A stretch of 64,000 bases of DNA from Gymnopus androsaceus JB14 (GCA_009733575.1 ML769389.1:372001-436000); one strand, 5' to 3'. Numbered from the stretch's first letter, positions 46,865 through 57,606 are shown. Program-made: numbers and translations. Notes: generated by a model from the sequence alone, not told the origin.

Positions 46865-48182
46865 TCAAACGCTCTTCCCTGAGATAACCACTTGCATCCC
46901 CTTCCGGTCCAGGTCATACAGTTGTCTGTAAGCCTCCTCATCCACTTCCCGTTCCCCAAAGTGGAGCACCAACGATCTCAAGCAATCCATCCCTGTGGCG
47001 GGATCGGGTATCCAGCGGGATGAGACCATGCTGATCAACGCAGCATCGTCGAACAAGGTTCCGAGTAATTTTAGGGAAAGGGAGCGTAATTTCGGAACGA
47101 GAGGTGCGATAGTTGAACCATGCATGCTCGAGATGAAGTGAGGTGTTATCGGGTTTCTGTCTGCTGCCTCTACCAAGCCATCGAAGGCAAAATCGGTAAG
47201 AGAAGGCAGAAGGCGGAGAGCAGCGATGAGATTCAAATCTGAAATCACAGAAAACCTGAGCGATAGCGTTGTCAATGCACAGGACGATCTCGATATGAAT
47301 GCACTAAAGGCATCCGGTGGCCAGGTGAAGTAAATATCGTTTGAATAAATGGCCAGTGCTCTTAAGGAAGGGAATGTAAAGCAGGAGAACATGTCTTCCA
47401 GCGAGCATTCATAATCATAGTCCCTTCCAGTTGTGATAGTTGTGATAAAAGTGAATGACTGGAGCCTAGCCAATGATATGGTGCGCCCCCGCATTTCCGA
47501 GGAGCTCCGTAATGTCAAAACAGTCAGGCTAGGACAGCAATGCTCGAGCCCTATAGGTAGCGTGACATCCAAGGAGGTGAGTTGAGTCCGGGGTAAGTGA
47601 GAGCCTGATTCAAAACAATCTGTCCTGACGGCGCGGAGCTTTGGCGCATGCTCAAAGAAGTCAAGATCTACTTTGACGACCGCTGTGCAAAGCCCTTCCA
47701 GAGCGAGATCCTCAAGGATAGGGAAGGAACGATCGAAGAAATCCTCCAAATTTCCCAAACCATAATCATCAGCTACACTGAACGTCTGCCAGCGGCTAGC
47801 GTGATCAAGGAGGACGGATAGCGCGGAAGGATTGGGCGCATCCACATCCGAAATAATTGTCGTCTGTAAATCGATTAGAAGAGGAGAATTGGCTGAACGG
47901 TCCAGGTAGAGCTGGAGAGTCGATATAAACCCCTTCTGCCTATCCAAATCCGCTGTCATCTCTTCCTTTGGAGCTATCTCTAACCGGAATCGGGACCATA
48001 GTCTGGGTGATGCCAGAGCAATAGAATGCCATCGAGTGCAAACAGCACTGATAGCAAGAGCCGGAAGGTAGGCAATGACAGGCAAGGACAATCCGGTTGG
48101 TGGATCCTCTGCGTCCAATGGCCGAGGATATTCCTGAAGCAGGTTGTCTGTGCAAGCAAATTCGAAAATAATGCTTGAAATC
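46865..48182 (-). pseudogene. F-box protein, 5'-truncated but otherwise open
   Basis: The frame is open from the remains of the F-box (SIIFEFACTDNLLQEYPRPL) through ISAVCTRW, RFRLEIAPKEE, STLQLYLDRS, the leucine-rich middle, FISSMHG, FDDAALISMVSSRW, CLRSLVLHFGEREVDEEAYRQ and VVISGKSV. It has none of the lesions of the copy at 6966-8583. Homology to that copy stops at about 48170, inside the first F-box helix, so the start codon region, the coiled coil and the LPNEIL core are missing. Beyond the break lies the gaggcttaagcaagaagg motif also present at the palindrome centre. The frame could still be expressed from an ATG at 48184 without a working F-box. Confidence 0.82.
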
Positions 48183-48484
48183 ACTAACCTCGAGCTGACT
48201 CCGAGGCTTAAGCAAGAAGGTGAACGCGGCGTGAAGCAGGTGATTAGGCGCCCATCACCGAACCATTCCGGTTTGATTCCGGTGACAAGAACTTGGGCTC
48301 GTTCAGTATTGCAATTTTCTTTTAGATTTTTATTTGATTTCAGTTCAGGGGATCACTAAACTGGATTTATTAGTATTTCCTTAATTTTTCGGGGCAAGTT
48401 AGAGAGAAATGTGATCAAACTTGGAGCAGAGAATATATAGAGTCTGAGGCAAATGTAAAATAGATAATACAACGCTGAGATGCT
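48183..48484. other. Duplication junction and flank
   Basis: 48190-48260 repeats the motif of 4828-4895 (gaggcttaagcaagaagg, gtgattaggcgccc). After that, AT-rich sequence without a gene. Confidence 0.55.
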
Positions 48485-49383
48485 ATTCACAGGGAGGGTA
48501 AGATCCTATCTCGATACCAATATTATAATCTCCAGCATTGAGAAAAGACAAAGAGCCACCAGAACCTTTAACACCATCACCATTATACCTGATAAAGAAC
48601 TGTACAAATAGACCATGGTTAGCATGTACTAGATCATGCAAGGAGATACTATTAGTACTCACCCAAGCTCATCCACATTGAGTATCAAGTACGATTCCTT
48701 CTTTAGTACTACTGATAGTCGATAACCTGACACGTTTCCATCGGCTTTGCATCACCCATAGCACCAACTTTTCTAGCACATTATATAGCTCTGCAATACC
48801 GCTTGCTATCTCAACCTGGCAGAATTGGGATGCGGTCGAAATTGTGTATGTGTTATGAGAAGAGAGCCATTCAGTATCTTTCTCCAAGTTTTTCAACTGA
48901 TTGTTCACTGTATGAGGTAGCTGCATTGTCACATATCCCTCAAATTCATTGAAGCCCCCACCCCGTACGATTCCTGAGATTATATTCGTAGTCATACATA
49001 TGGGGTGGGTGGGATGTGTGGCGCCGCGAGGTTGATGGACGTTGCGAGGATCTATACAGTGGAAGGTAATGGTTCGGCATAAACAACGGACGGCAGGACC
49101 ATCCAGGCCTGCAATGGTAGAATAGACATCGGGAGAACCGGAAGTGATGGGCTTGTACCGGTATTTAGTATGTTCACCACTGAGCAGATGTACATGAACG
49201 CGGGATTCACGAGCGAACAAGTGCATCCAGCTGAGACTGACCAGGAGCAAGGATTTGGTGAATTGGACCCGTTCGGAGGTTGTATCCATCCTTAACACGG
49301 AATAGGGACTTAAAGTTGACTAAGGCTTCTACAGCAGCTTGGTTATCACTTTGGTCATTGGAACAGTCAGCTGGTTCCTCAAC
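48485..49383 (-). pseudogene. Decayed continuation of a LINE-like open frame
   Basis: Immediately left of the MITE at 49386 the endonuclease frame continues (VVEEPADCSND, AVEALVNFK, RVKDGYNLRTG, SQLDAL). The following open frame 49298-48669 shows only weak similarity in spacing, and a small last piece near 48600-48487 (FFIRYNGDGVKGSGG) has no family. Only the first part can be assigned with some confidence. Confidence 0.5.
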
Positions 49384-49385
49384 TA

Positions 49386-49620
49386 CTCGCTGTGGGAAAA
49401 AGTAACCGGAAATCAGATTATATATGCAGTAAATGATGCTTTTTAATATCATGTATATACACCTTATACCCAAGTTTGTTGTGGCTATCATTAAAGCTAA
49501 AAGTGGCCCATATACCACTCAAAAAAAAAAAACTGTATATTTGTAGTGTACATTGTGCTTGAGAGAGGATCGAAAATAACAAGCCATCAAAAATTTCCGG
49601 TTACTTTTTCCCACAGCGAG
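49386..49620. mobile_element. MITE with 27-bp TIRs inside the LINE endonuclease
   Basis: TIR core CTCGCTGTGGGAAAAAGTAA continues with ccggaaat; the inverse lies at 49594-49620. TA occurs on both sides (49384-49385 and 49621-49622). Taking out the element and one TA joins DMILGDYN to VVEEPADC in the same frame, which confirms the insertion site. Tc1/mariner-type by target preference; non-coding. Confidence 0.85.
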
Positions 49621-49992
49621 TACATTGTAGTCTCCCAAGATCATATCAACCACTGGTAGGTTCAGCTTGAGCCAAGCACTGTCTGTCAGTTGTTCCCAAA
49701 ATTCACGGTTTACTGTCATATTCTTGTTAGGTGCATATATGGCTAGAATGGTGAGTGTCTTGTTGGCATAATGGGGGATTGTTACACAGATGGCATGTCC
49801 TGGGATTACAATATGGGTCTTGACTTGCTCTGTATTTACTAAATTGTAGTTCAGTACAATAGCAGTCCCTGCTGCATTGGGGTGGTCCAGGTCTATAGTC
49901 AAGTAAATTTTCAATCTTTTCCCATAAAAGCTACCTGATATCTCATCAACTTGGCATTGAGTCAGGTGGGTTTCTACTTGTACTAGTACCAA
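49621..49992 (-). pseudogene. LINE (non-LTR retrotransposon) endonuclease domain
   Basis: Minus-strand frame with the layout of the exonuclease-endonuclease-phosphatase fold of fungal LINEs: VQVETHLTQCQVDEI (catalytic E in ETH), AGTAIVLNYNLVN, LTILAIYAPN and DMILGDYNV. The 5' part is cut by the element at 49997, the 3' part by the MITE at 49386. No reverse transcriptase is found in the window. Confidence 0.78.
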
Positions 49993-49996
49993 TAAC

Positions 49997-50771
49997 TAGT
50001 GATGGACACGAGTCCGGATCCAGGTATACCTGGATCCGCCAGACAGGTACCTGTGACCTGTGACCTGCCCCGGATCTGTGGGAAACAGGTACCTGTGGGT
50101 ACCTGGACTGACCAGAAATACAGGTACCTGCAGGTATACCTGTGAGTACCTGCATTTCAAAACCATATAATAATATTATAAAGGTAACATTAATTATATT
50201 ATGTAGTCTACTACATGTGTCAAGCACCATCACTTAGTTCTAGCATTACACTTACTAGTAGCAAAGTTGTAATACTAGCTATTACCGGTACACAGTACCT
50301 AATTCTAAGCTGTAACTTAGTCTGTAATAACTAGCTAGTACTAATGCCAGAATTGGTCTCAATATATTACAAGTAGAGAAAACAGCTATTAATACTAGTT
50401 AATTATAGCTTGCTAGCACTATTGTATTCAAAACATACCAATACTAGACTGTAGTACTAATGTGTACAGTCAATATTGACTGGTATTAGTTAAATACTAG
50501 TGTTAATAACTTCATCAAGTATGAATGTACTAATATCAGTCAAACTTTAATGAAATTACTCAATATTTACAGTACTTGAGTAGTAAAATTTTTATTGATG
50601 CCAGATCCACAGGTACCTGCAGGTCATTGAAAATATCCCAAAGGATGACCTGTTACCTGTGCCGGATCTGTGGGAAACAGGTACCGGGATCCGCAGGTCA
50701 AATACCTGTGGGTATTCCCACGGGTATACCTGCAGGTACCTGTTCCGGATCCAGACTCATGTCCATCATTA
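49997..50771. mobile_element. hAT-like non-autonomous element J
   Basis: 775 bp, flanked by CCAATAAC (49989-49996 and 50772-50779). Ends TAGTGATGGACA and TGTCCATCATTA, extended by a further ten matching bases with two differences. The ends are packed with acaggtacctgcaggt-type words as inverted subterminal repeats; the middle (50160-50590) is AT-rich. No coding capacity. An 8-bp duplication points to hAT. Confidence 0.72.
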
Positions 50772-51010
50772 CCAATAACTTGGACTAGTAATCTAATGGT
50801 TGTACGAGTAACAATAACTCAGACTAGTAACTAATCTAGTGGTCATAATAGTACCAATAACTCAGACTAGTAACTAATCTAATGGTTGTACTAGTACCAA
50901 TAACTCAGACTAGTAACTAATCTAATGGTTGTACTAGTACCAATAACTCAGAATAGTAAGTAATCTAACTGTAATAATAGTACCAATAACTTGTACTAGT
51001 AACTAATCCA
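50772..51010. repeat. Tandem array of a 43-bp unit
   Basis: Four to five copies of a unit containing taccaataactcagactagt and aactaatctaatggttgt. The same unit recurs in diverged form at 51625-51825, 52443-52590 and 53414-53460, and inverted at 55375-55530. Confidence 0.8.
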
Positions 51011-51924
51011 ATGGTTATTGTCACAACAAGACCAGAAGGGAGTTGATGACTAAGCACAGATGCAATGAGCAAGAGCCTCACATCAAAGGAAGAACAGTAC
51101 AAGCACAAAGTGCTAAAAGGAAATAGTGATCTCAGACACAAAGTGATGGCACAGAGGGCCAATCACAATAATCAAGGTGGCAAGCTAGTCCCCAATGACC
51201 AAGTTAGTTATTGTGTGAGTATAGAATACAGGATATGAACCTAGTCCCCAATGACCAAGAGGTTGAGATAGGGAACCAGGTGCTACCTACTGTCCTATAA
51301 GTACTGTTTGTAACAATAAGGGTAACAGAACAATAAAGACAATAGTAATAGAGAGAAAGACAATAGTGCAAGAAAGGACTAGGTGAGTGTAACAATAAGT
51401 ATGTGACAGGAGTGAGAAGAAGTTGAAGAGTCCATTTAGTATGTTAACAATAAGAATTGATGGAATAGAAATGAAAACAATAGTACCATGTGAACACCAT
51501 GAGAACTAGGGAGATAAAGGGATGAATGTTCCGAAAGTCTGTCCAGCTGATAATGAGTAACAAATACAGTCATGTGATGGATAGGGGTGATTGGAAATGG
51601 AAAAGTTGTACCATGTCACAACAGTTATAATAGTACCAATAAGTTGTACTAGTAACTTGTACTAGTAACTAATCTAATGGTTAGTAGTACTACCAAGTCA
51701 TTGTACTAGTAGCCAATCTAATGGTTAGTAGTACTACTAAGTCATTGTACTAGTAGCCAATCTAATGGTTGTACTAGTACCAATAAGCTGTACTAATAAC
51801 TAATCTAATGGTTATAATAGGAGCCCCAGACACAGATCTTGTTGACAAATTCAATTACAATTGTAGGTTTTGTATTATTCTACAAATTACTACAGCTGTA
51901 AGTACCATCAATTATTAATACCAT

Positions 51925-52195
51925 TATACAGTACGGCGCGCAAACTTCGGGCCCGCCTCCGCTTCCCTCCCCTCCCTCGCTGCGCTCGGGGGGTCCCCCG
52001 GGCCGGGAAGTCGTCAGCGGGCACCCTAAAGCCTCATTTGCGCTTATTTTGATAGGCGGGAGCCCCTTACCTAACCTCAACCCCTAACCGCTAACCCAGC
52101 ACGTTTGGCAATGCCGGACTAGCTCTCTAATGTTAGGGTTCACCCTTTGGGCGAACCCTAACGAGAGCTAGCCCCGGCATTGCTTTGAAATAAAA
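51925..52195. other. GC-rich core with telomere-like words and a hairpin
   Basis: Unlike the AT-rich surroundings, this stretch is GC-rich (gggcccgcctccgcttccc, tcggggggtcccccgggcc). It contains taacctaacctcaacccctaac-like words and a hairpin TAGGGTTC-accctttgggc-GAACCCTA at 52133-52160. It is followed by a run of A. Origin unknown. Confidence 0.6.
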
Positions 52196-52224
52196 AAAAA
52201 CACAATCTAATTAATGTTTTACAT

Positions 52225-52335
52225 TGAGGATTGAACACTCGCCGCTACTAGGTACAGCTTACCTCACCTGTCAGAGACGCCGACAGGAATACCGTTATGC
52301 CATCAGGCGCATGGAAGCCATGAATGTAATTAAAA
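52225..52335 (-). other. tRNA-like segment, possible SINE head
   Basis: On the minus strand, TGGCATAACGG (52302-52292) resembles a pol III A box and GTTCAATCC (52236-52228) a B box, about 55 bases apart. A stem ctgtc / gacag lies between, as in an anticodon arm. No clean cloverleaf could be drawn, so it is not called as a tRNA gene. Confidence 0.4.
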
Positions 52336-52592
52336 TATATTACATCACTGTTGCTACATGTATTTACAACTGTAAGTAATTTGTAGAATAATTAAAAACC
52401 TACGACTGTAATCATTTATCAACAATCCTGGTGTCCTAGGTTGATAATAGTACCAACATGTTGTGCTAGTAACTTGTACTAGTAACTAATCTAATGGTCA
52501 GTAGTACTCAAGTAGTACTACTATGTCATTGTACTAGTAACAATAACTTGGACTAGTAAAAATAACTCGGACTAGTAACTAATCTAGTGGTT

Positions 52593-53413
52593 CATCAGCA
52601 AAACCTGTATGTACTCTAGAGTGCTCCAGAGCTTCTGGAGCAGCCAGAGCAAGGATAGTAGCTCCAGAGTGCTCTAGAGTGCTCTGAGTCAGGCAAAAGA
52701 AGAGCATATCGGCAAAACATGTATGTTCTCCAGAGTGCTCTGGAGTGCTCTGGAGCTCTCTGGAGACCACCCATCATTTGACACAACAAACTTTTGAGCC
52801 CCATTTAAATTTTAATTGAGAAATTTCACATGGTAACCAGGCAATAATAATAGCGAGTTCATATGCATCATTCATTGTATGCCACAGCACATGCATGCAG
52901 TCAACATAAGTACTACATACTACTACTACTAAGTGGCTAGTCAATGATTCCCAATTTCTGCTTTCCCCATCTCTCACTCTCTAAGTCTGCTTCTGCCTCC
53001 ACAACCTTTGGACATTACTAAATATTAGTCAATTGATGCTGAAAATAGATAAGAACTTACCAAGAGAGGAAATAAACTTGGACCAAGTTGCAACACTGGA
53101 AGGAAGTAAGAAAAAAAAGTACAAGTTCAATGTTCAACTTGGAGTTGAACAGCGGCGCCTTTTATACAACATCCTGGCAGTTTCCCACATATATATTGCC
53201 AGTTGTCAGTTATGTGATATAAAAGGAAGGTGTTGTAACATGTTGCAACACCTCCCTTTTACATTACTTGCCCAACATTCTGTGACAGCTGGCAATCAAT
53301 TTCATCAGTGCCTACAGCTTTAGAGTGGCCAGAGCAGTCAGAGCACTCCAGAGCACTCCAGAGCATCAATTCAATGCTCTGGCTGCTCCAGCAACATACA
53401 GGTTTTGCTGATG
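52593..53413. mobile_element. Non-autonomous DNA transposon D (CATCAGC TIR family)
   Basis: 821 bp. TIRs CATCAGCAAAACCTGTATGT and inverse; 2-bp duplication TT (52591-52592 and 53414-53415). Subterminal repeats are CTCCAGAGTGCTCTGGAG. A second, diverged TIR (cggcaaaacatgtatgttct) at about 52711 suggests a nested or duplicated end. A hairpin lies at 53224-53262. Non-coding. Confidence 0.82.
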
Positions 53414-53634
53414 TTAGTAGTACTGCTTAGTCATTGTACTAGTAGCTAATCTAATGGTTATAATTGTCATGACATGGTACAACTTTTCCATTTCCAATCA
53501 CCCCTATTCATCACATGACTGTATTTGTTACTCATTATCAGCTGGACAGACTTTTGGAACATCAATCCCTTTATCTCCCTAGTTCTCATGGTGCTCACAT
53601 GGTACTATTGTTTTCATTTCTATTCCATCGATTC

Positions 53635-54378
53635 TGTTATATCCATGCTATCATCACCGATCATTTCCGACACTTACCGCCAATTTCCGATCATTTGCCA
53701 TTGATCAATCAACCTTTTGATGTAACTACTGTTATATCCCTACAATCATCACCGCTCGTTGCCGACATCCGACACTCGCTGCCGATCATCGACACTTGCC
53801 GCCGATTTCCGATCAATCGCCATCGATCGATCGACATATCGATCTGATAGCTGCCCTTTACCTTCGGAAACATCCCTATCATGTTTAGACACACTTTCCG
53901 ATACTTATTGTTTTATTCCTCTTATATTCTTTTGTCTTTCTTACTGAATTACTTTATTGTTATACTTACTGAATACACTCCCGGATATATATTACTTATT
54001 GTTCTTTACATTTATCCGTTTATCCGAACTCACTAGTATTTAAGTAGTATACCATGTATTGTAACTTTAGTTCGAAAATCAACTTAGCCTAGCTGATCTT
54101 CTCTATTCTTATTTCCGACATCTCCGCCGATCAATCGATCGACATTGCGATCAATTTGCGATCGACTTGCGGCTGTGCATTCGCTCCACTCCGCCCTTCT
54201 TCCACTCCTTTCCTCTGGGACACATTACAGTGTGTTAAGGGTGTTGCTAATAGCTTCGCCAAGTCCCATTACTTCAAAGGTCCAACCCAGGTCATCGATC
54301 GATCAACATCGGTCGATTCCCACGATCGATTTGCGATCGATTTCCCGCCGCTTCGATCTGGGCTGCACGGGCTTAACA
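53635..54378. mobile_element. Solo LTR 1
   Basis: 744 bp beginning TGTTATATCC and ending CTTAACA, flanked by GATTC on both sides (53630-53634 and 54379-54383). The uninterrupted inverted copy near 51458-51468 shows the empty site (gaattgatgg, one base different). The interior has many cgatcgatcgac words. Open frames inside are not genes. Confidence 0.85.
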
Positions 54379-54564
54379 GATTCTTATTGTTAACATACTA
54401 AATGGACTCTTCAACTTCTTCTCACTCCTGTCACATACTTATTGTTACACTCACCTAATCCTTTCTTGCACTATTGTCTTTCTCTTTATTACTATTGTCT
54501 TTATTGTTCTTTTACTCTCATTGTTACAAACAGTACTTATAGGACAGTAGGTAGCACCTGGTTC

Positions 54565-55105
54565 TGTCAGCGACTAGTTCCTCACAACACGAGGTACCAG
54601 GTGTCACAACTTCCGACTTAGGCAAAGACAAGAACAATGAGGAAAAGAGAAGAAGAATGTATTGAGGACTAGGAGGTATTGACAAGATTGAAGCTAAGGA
54701 CTAAGCTATAGCTACAACTACTATATATACTACTGTACAAGCCCTAGACCCAGAACCCTATGCCCTGTACATGCATGAAACTATGAAGTACAACAGTATC
54801 AACGTCTGTCAAGTAATGATTGATTGTACATACATGTCCAGCACTGAATGCAGCATCCTAGCATGAGGTGTGATCAAAGTGATCAAAGGATATTGTATGA
54901 TCAAGGCCTATGATCAAGGATCAAACAATCATACAAGATCATACATGTGTCAATGAACTATAAAGAATGAAACATAAGTAAACAACATAGCCACATGCCT
55001 AAACAAGCACGCGCTTAAGTAAGCGCCAAGATATACAAAGACAAATAGAAGAAACAGATAAGTAATAATGTCCATGTGGGAGATAAGATAAGAACATTTG
55101 TAACA
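54565..55105. mobile_element. Solo LTR 2
   Basis: 541 bp beginning TGTCAGCGAC and ending TTTGTAACA, flanked by GGTTC (54560-54564 and 55106-55110). The empty site is preserved in the inverted arm near 51271-51280 (gggaaccagg). Confidence 0.85.
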
Positions 55106-55587
55106 GGTTCCCTATCTTGACCTCTTGGTCATTGGGGACTAGGTTTGTATCCTGTATTCTGTACTCATACAATAACTAACTTGGTCATTGGGGACTAGCT
55201 TGCCACCTTGATTATTGTGATTGGCCCTCTGTGCCATCGCTCTGTGTCTGAGATCACTATTTCCTTTTAGCACTTTGTGCTTGTACCACTCCTCTTCTAT
55301 GCAAGGCTCTTGCTCATTGCATTTGTGCTTAGTCATTGACTCCCTTCTGGTCTTGTCGTGACAATAATAGTCCCAATAAGTCATGCCAGTAACTATCTCA
55401 TGGTTGTACTAGTACAAGTTACTAGTACAACTTATTGCTACTATTATAACTACTAGATTAGTTACTAGTACAATGTATTGGTACTACCAACTAATAGCTA
55501 CTAGTGTGATATAGTACTGCATGTTACTGGTACTAATACCAGTACTAGTAAAGTGCGACGTTACTTATATACATGTAACTACATCTA

Positions 55588-56155
55588 CCAGCGCTTATGG
55601 GCGCTTATTTTACCAAAAAATGTTGGGCATCGGGACTGATAAATCTTGGAAAAATCAGCGAAAATAGTGAAAATATTTAGGCAGCGCTACCCTACCCCCT
55701 GGCACTTATGGGCACTTATTTTAACAAAAAATGTCAGGAATTGGGATTAATAACTCTTGGCAAAATCAGGAAAAATAGTCAAAATATTTAGGCACCACTG
55801 CACCCCCCGGCGGTTATGGGCACTTATTTTACCCAAAAATATCAGGAATCGGGATTAATAAATCTAGGAAAAATCATGAAAAATAGTCAAAATATTTAGG
55901 CACTTCTGCCCCACCTCCCGGCACTTATGGGTGCTTATTTTACCCAAAAACATTGGGAATCGGGATTCATAAGTCTAGGAAAAATCATCAAAAATCATGA
56001 AAGTATTTAGGCAGTGCTGCCTTGCCCTCTGGTGCTTATGGGCACTTATTTTGACAAAAAAAGTCACCAATTGGAATTGACAAATCCCTGAAAAATCATC
56101 AAAAAAGTAAAAATATTTAGACAGCACTGCCCCACCCTCCTGGTGCTCAAGGGTA
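55588..56155. repeat. Minisatellite, about 113-bp period, five copies
   Basis: Units begin near 55591, 55704, 55812, 55920 and 56032 with variants of gcacttatgggcacttattt, then an A-rich stretch, ttgggattaataaatct, aaaatcatgaaaaatag and atatttaggca. Copies have clearly diverged. Confidence 0.88.
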
Positions 56156-56267
56156 CCTATTGTACAGTGTACCCCAAACAATAAACCAATCAATGTACCA
56201 GGTTTCAAGAATACATGATAATACCATGTTGTACTGAGTACATGGTATTACACCCTGGTATAGCCAC

Positions 56268-56430
56268 CATGGTAATACCACCACATGGTAATACCACCAC
56301 ATGGTAGTACCACCACATGGTAGTACCACCACATGGTAATACCACCACATGGTAGTACCACCACATGGTAATACCACCACATGGTAGTACCACCACATGG
56401 TAATACCACCACATGGTAGTACCACTGTGA
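56268..56430. repeat. 16-bp minisatellite
   Basis: About ten near-perfect copies of ggtartaccaccacat, the only variable position being A or G. Flanks contain further ccatggta words. Confidence 0.92.
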
Positions 56431-56469
56431 TACCATGGTAATACCACTATGGTAATACCATGGTGGAAT

Positions 56470-57606
56470 ATGCCAGGCATTTACCCCTACTTAGGCCCAA
56501 CTTGGAAGGCAAAAGTTAAGCCTAAGTAGGTATATTTTAGTAGGTGACTGAAGTGCTTCAATCAAAGTCTTATGTGTGGTATGGTGTAGTGAGACAAGCT
56601 TGTTGGATAACAAGTTGTTAAGTGAGGCATGTAATAAAGCCCACATACAAGTTATACTAGGCTAGACTATTGAAGGACAACTCAAGGAAATCAAAGTCTT
56701 AATCAAGGCATTGCTTCTGCAATCAGCTCACCAAAGGGAGTTCACAAAACACCCACTATGTTTGATGAGAAAGGGATTCTGTGGTAGGTGTGCTAGGGAT
56801 TAATGCTCAATGACAAAGCTACCAAGGTAAAACTTGCTGCAACATCCTTATCACACTCACCTGACCAACCTCATTGCAACTACTCTTAAAGCAAGAAGTG
56901 ACTAAGAATAATTCCTGTCTAAGCCTAAGCATTGTTCTGAGGTCCATATGCTCCAAGGCTTGAGTCCATGCAGAGCTAGGTATAATTACTGGCTTGCCAT
57001 TGGCAAGGCAAAGATAGAATTACTTCTGAGGGCTGTTCTGCTGAAGAATCTGGCAAGCCTTGTAAAAAGAAAATGACTTGAGTTGATTCAGACAAAAACC
57101 CAAAAGTCTGCCTAATTGAGGTAGCAAAAGTTGGCAAGGAGAAAACTTGGCATAATAGAACCATACAATACATGCATATATGGATATTATTTCATCTTTT
57201 TCTATTTTTCTACTCAGTTTCTACTCAGTTTCATCATATCTTGCTCAGTTTCTCTCATTTTCCTATATTTTATATCTTGCTCAGTATATAAGGGTAGACA
57301 GTTATGCTGCAATCCAAGTTAGACTTGATGCCTGAATTGCAGTTCTATCTCAGGACCTGTATAGTATTTGACACCTGCAGGTGGGTAAGATTGGTCTATA
57401 CAACCTTTGAAACAGGTGGCATTCTTGTAAACTTGATAACACTGAGGCAATTCAATCTACTTCCCAGCTATTAAGTCAAGTATTCCTGGTTTACATCTTG
57501 GAGGGTAGTCACATCAGTCTTAGCACCACAGGTGGAGCCTAACATGCAGATCTTGCTGAGCCCATTGTTGATTAGGAAAGGTCTTGGACCCAAGTGTTGG
57601 CTTGGT
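56470..57606. other. CpG-poor repeat sequence
   Basis: No recognisable gene. The stretch almost lacks CG dinucleotides and is rich in TG and CA, suggesting old methylated transposon sequence. Confidence 0.5.

Larger units (their letters stand above)
51838..52427. mobile_element. Element L with about 65-bp TIRs, loop of the fold-back
   Basis: Left end ttgttgacaaattcaattac, then taggttttgtattattctac; the inverse (gtagaataattaaaaaccta, then tttatcaacaa) closes at 52427. It encloses a GC-rich core (51925-52195) and a tRNA-like segment. Confidence 0.7.
50772..55560. repeat. Large fold-back structure with about 1-kb inverted arms
   Basis: Left arm 50772-51837 and right arm 52428-55560 are reverse complements once later insertions are removed (D 52593-53413, two solo LTRs 53635-54378 and 54565-55105). 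Each arm has outer and inner arrays of actagtaactaatctaatgg-type repeats (about 43 bp) around a central 600-bp segment (51012-51630; inverted in 53461-55370). That segment resembles the end of an LTR retrotransposon (agtccccaatgaccaagag, then gataggg). The loop is element L. Confidence 0.75.

Noticed and set aside
52225..52335. True tRNA gene
   Set aside because: Only A- and B-box-like words are visible; no complete cloverleaf or acceptor stem.
53515..54401. Open frames of 60-110 residues
   Set aside because: They lie inside or across solo LTR 1 and consist of simple cgatcgat-type words.
55139..55384. Retrotransposon pol tail as a separate gene
   Set aside because: Short, part of the inverted arm, and not assignable to a specific domain.
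56268..56430. Possible CRISPR array
   Set aside because: Repeats are directly adjacent without spacers, and the genome is eukaryotic.
56147..56480. Long overlapping minus-strand open frames rich in WYYHVVVLPCGG
   Set aside because: Pure translation of the 16-bp minisatellite.
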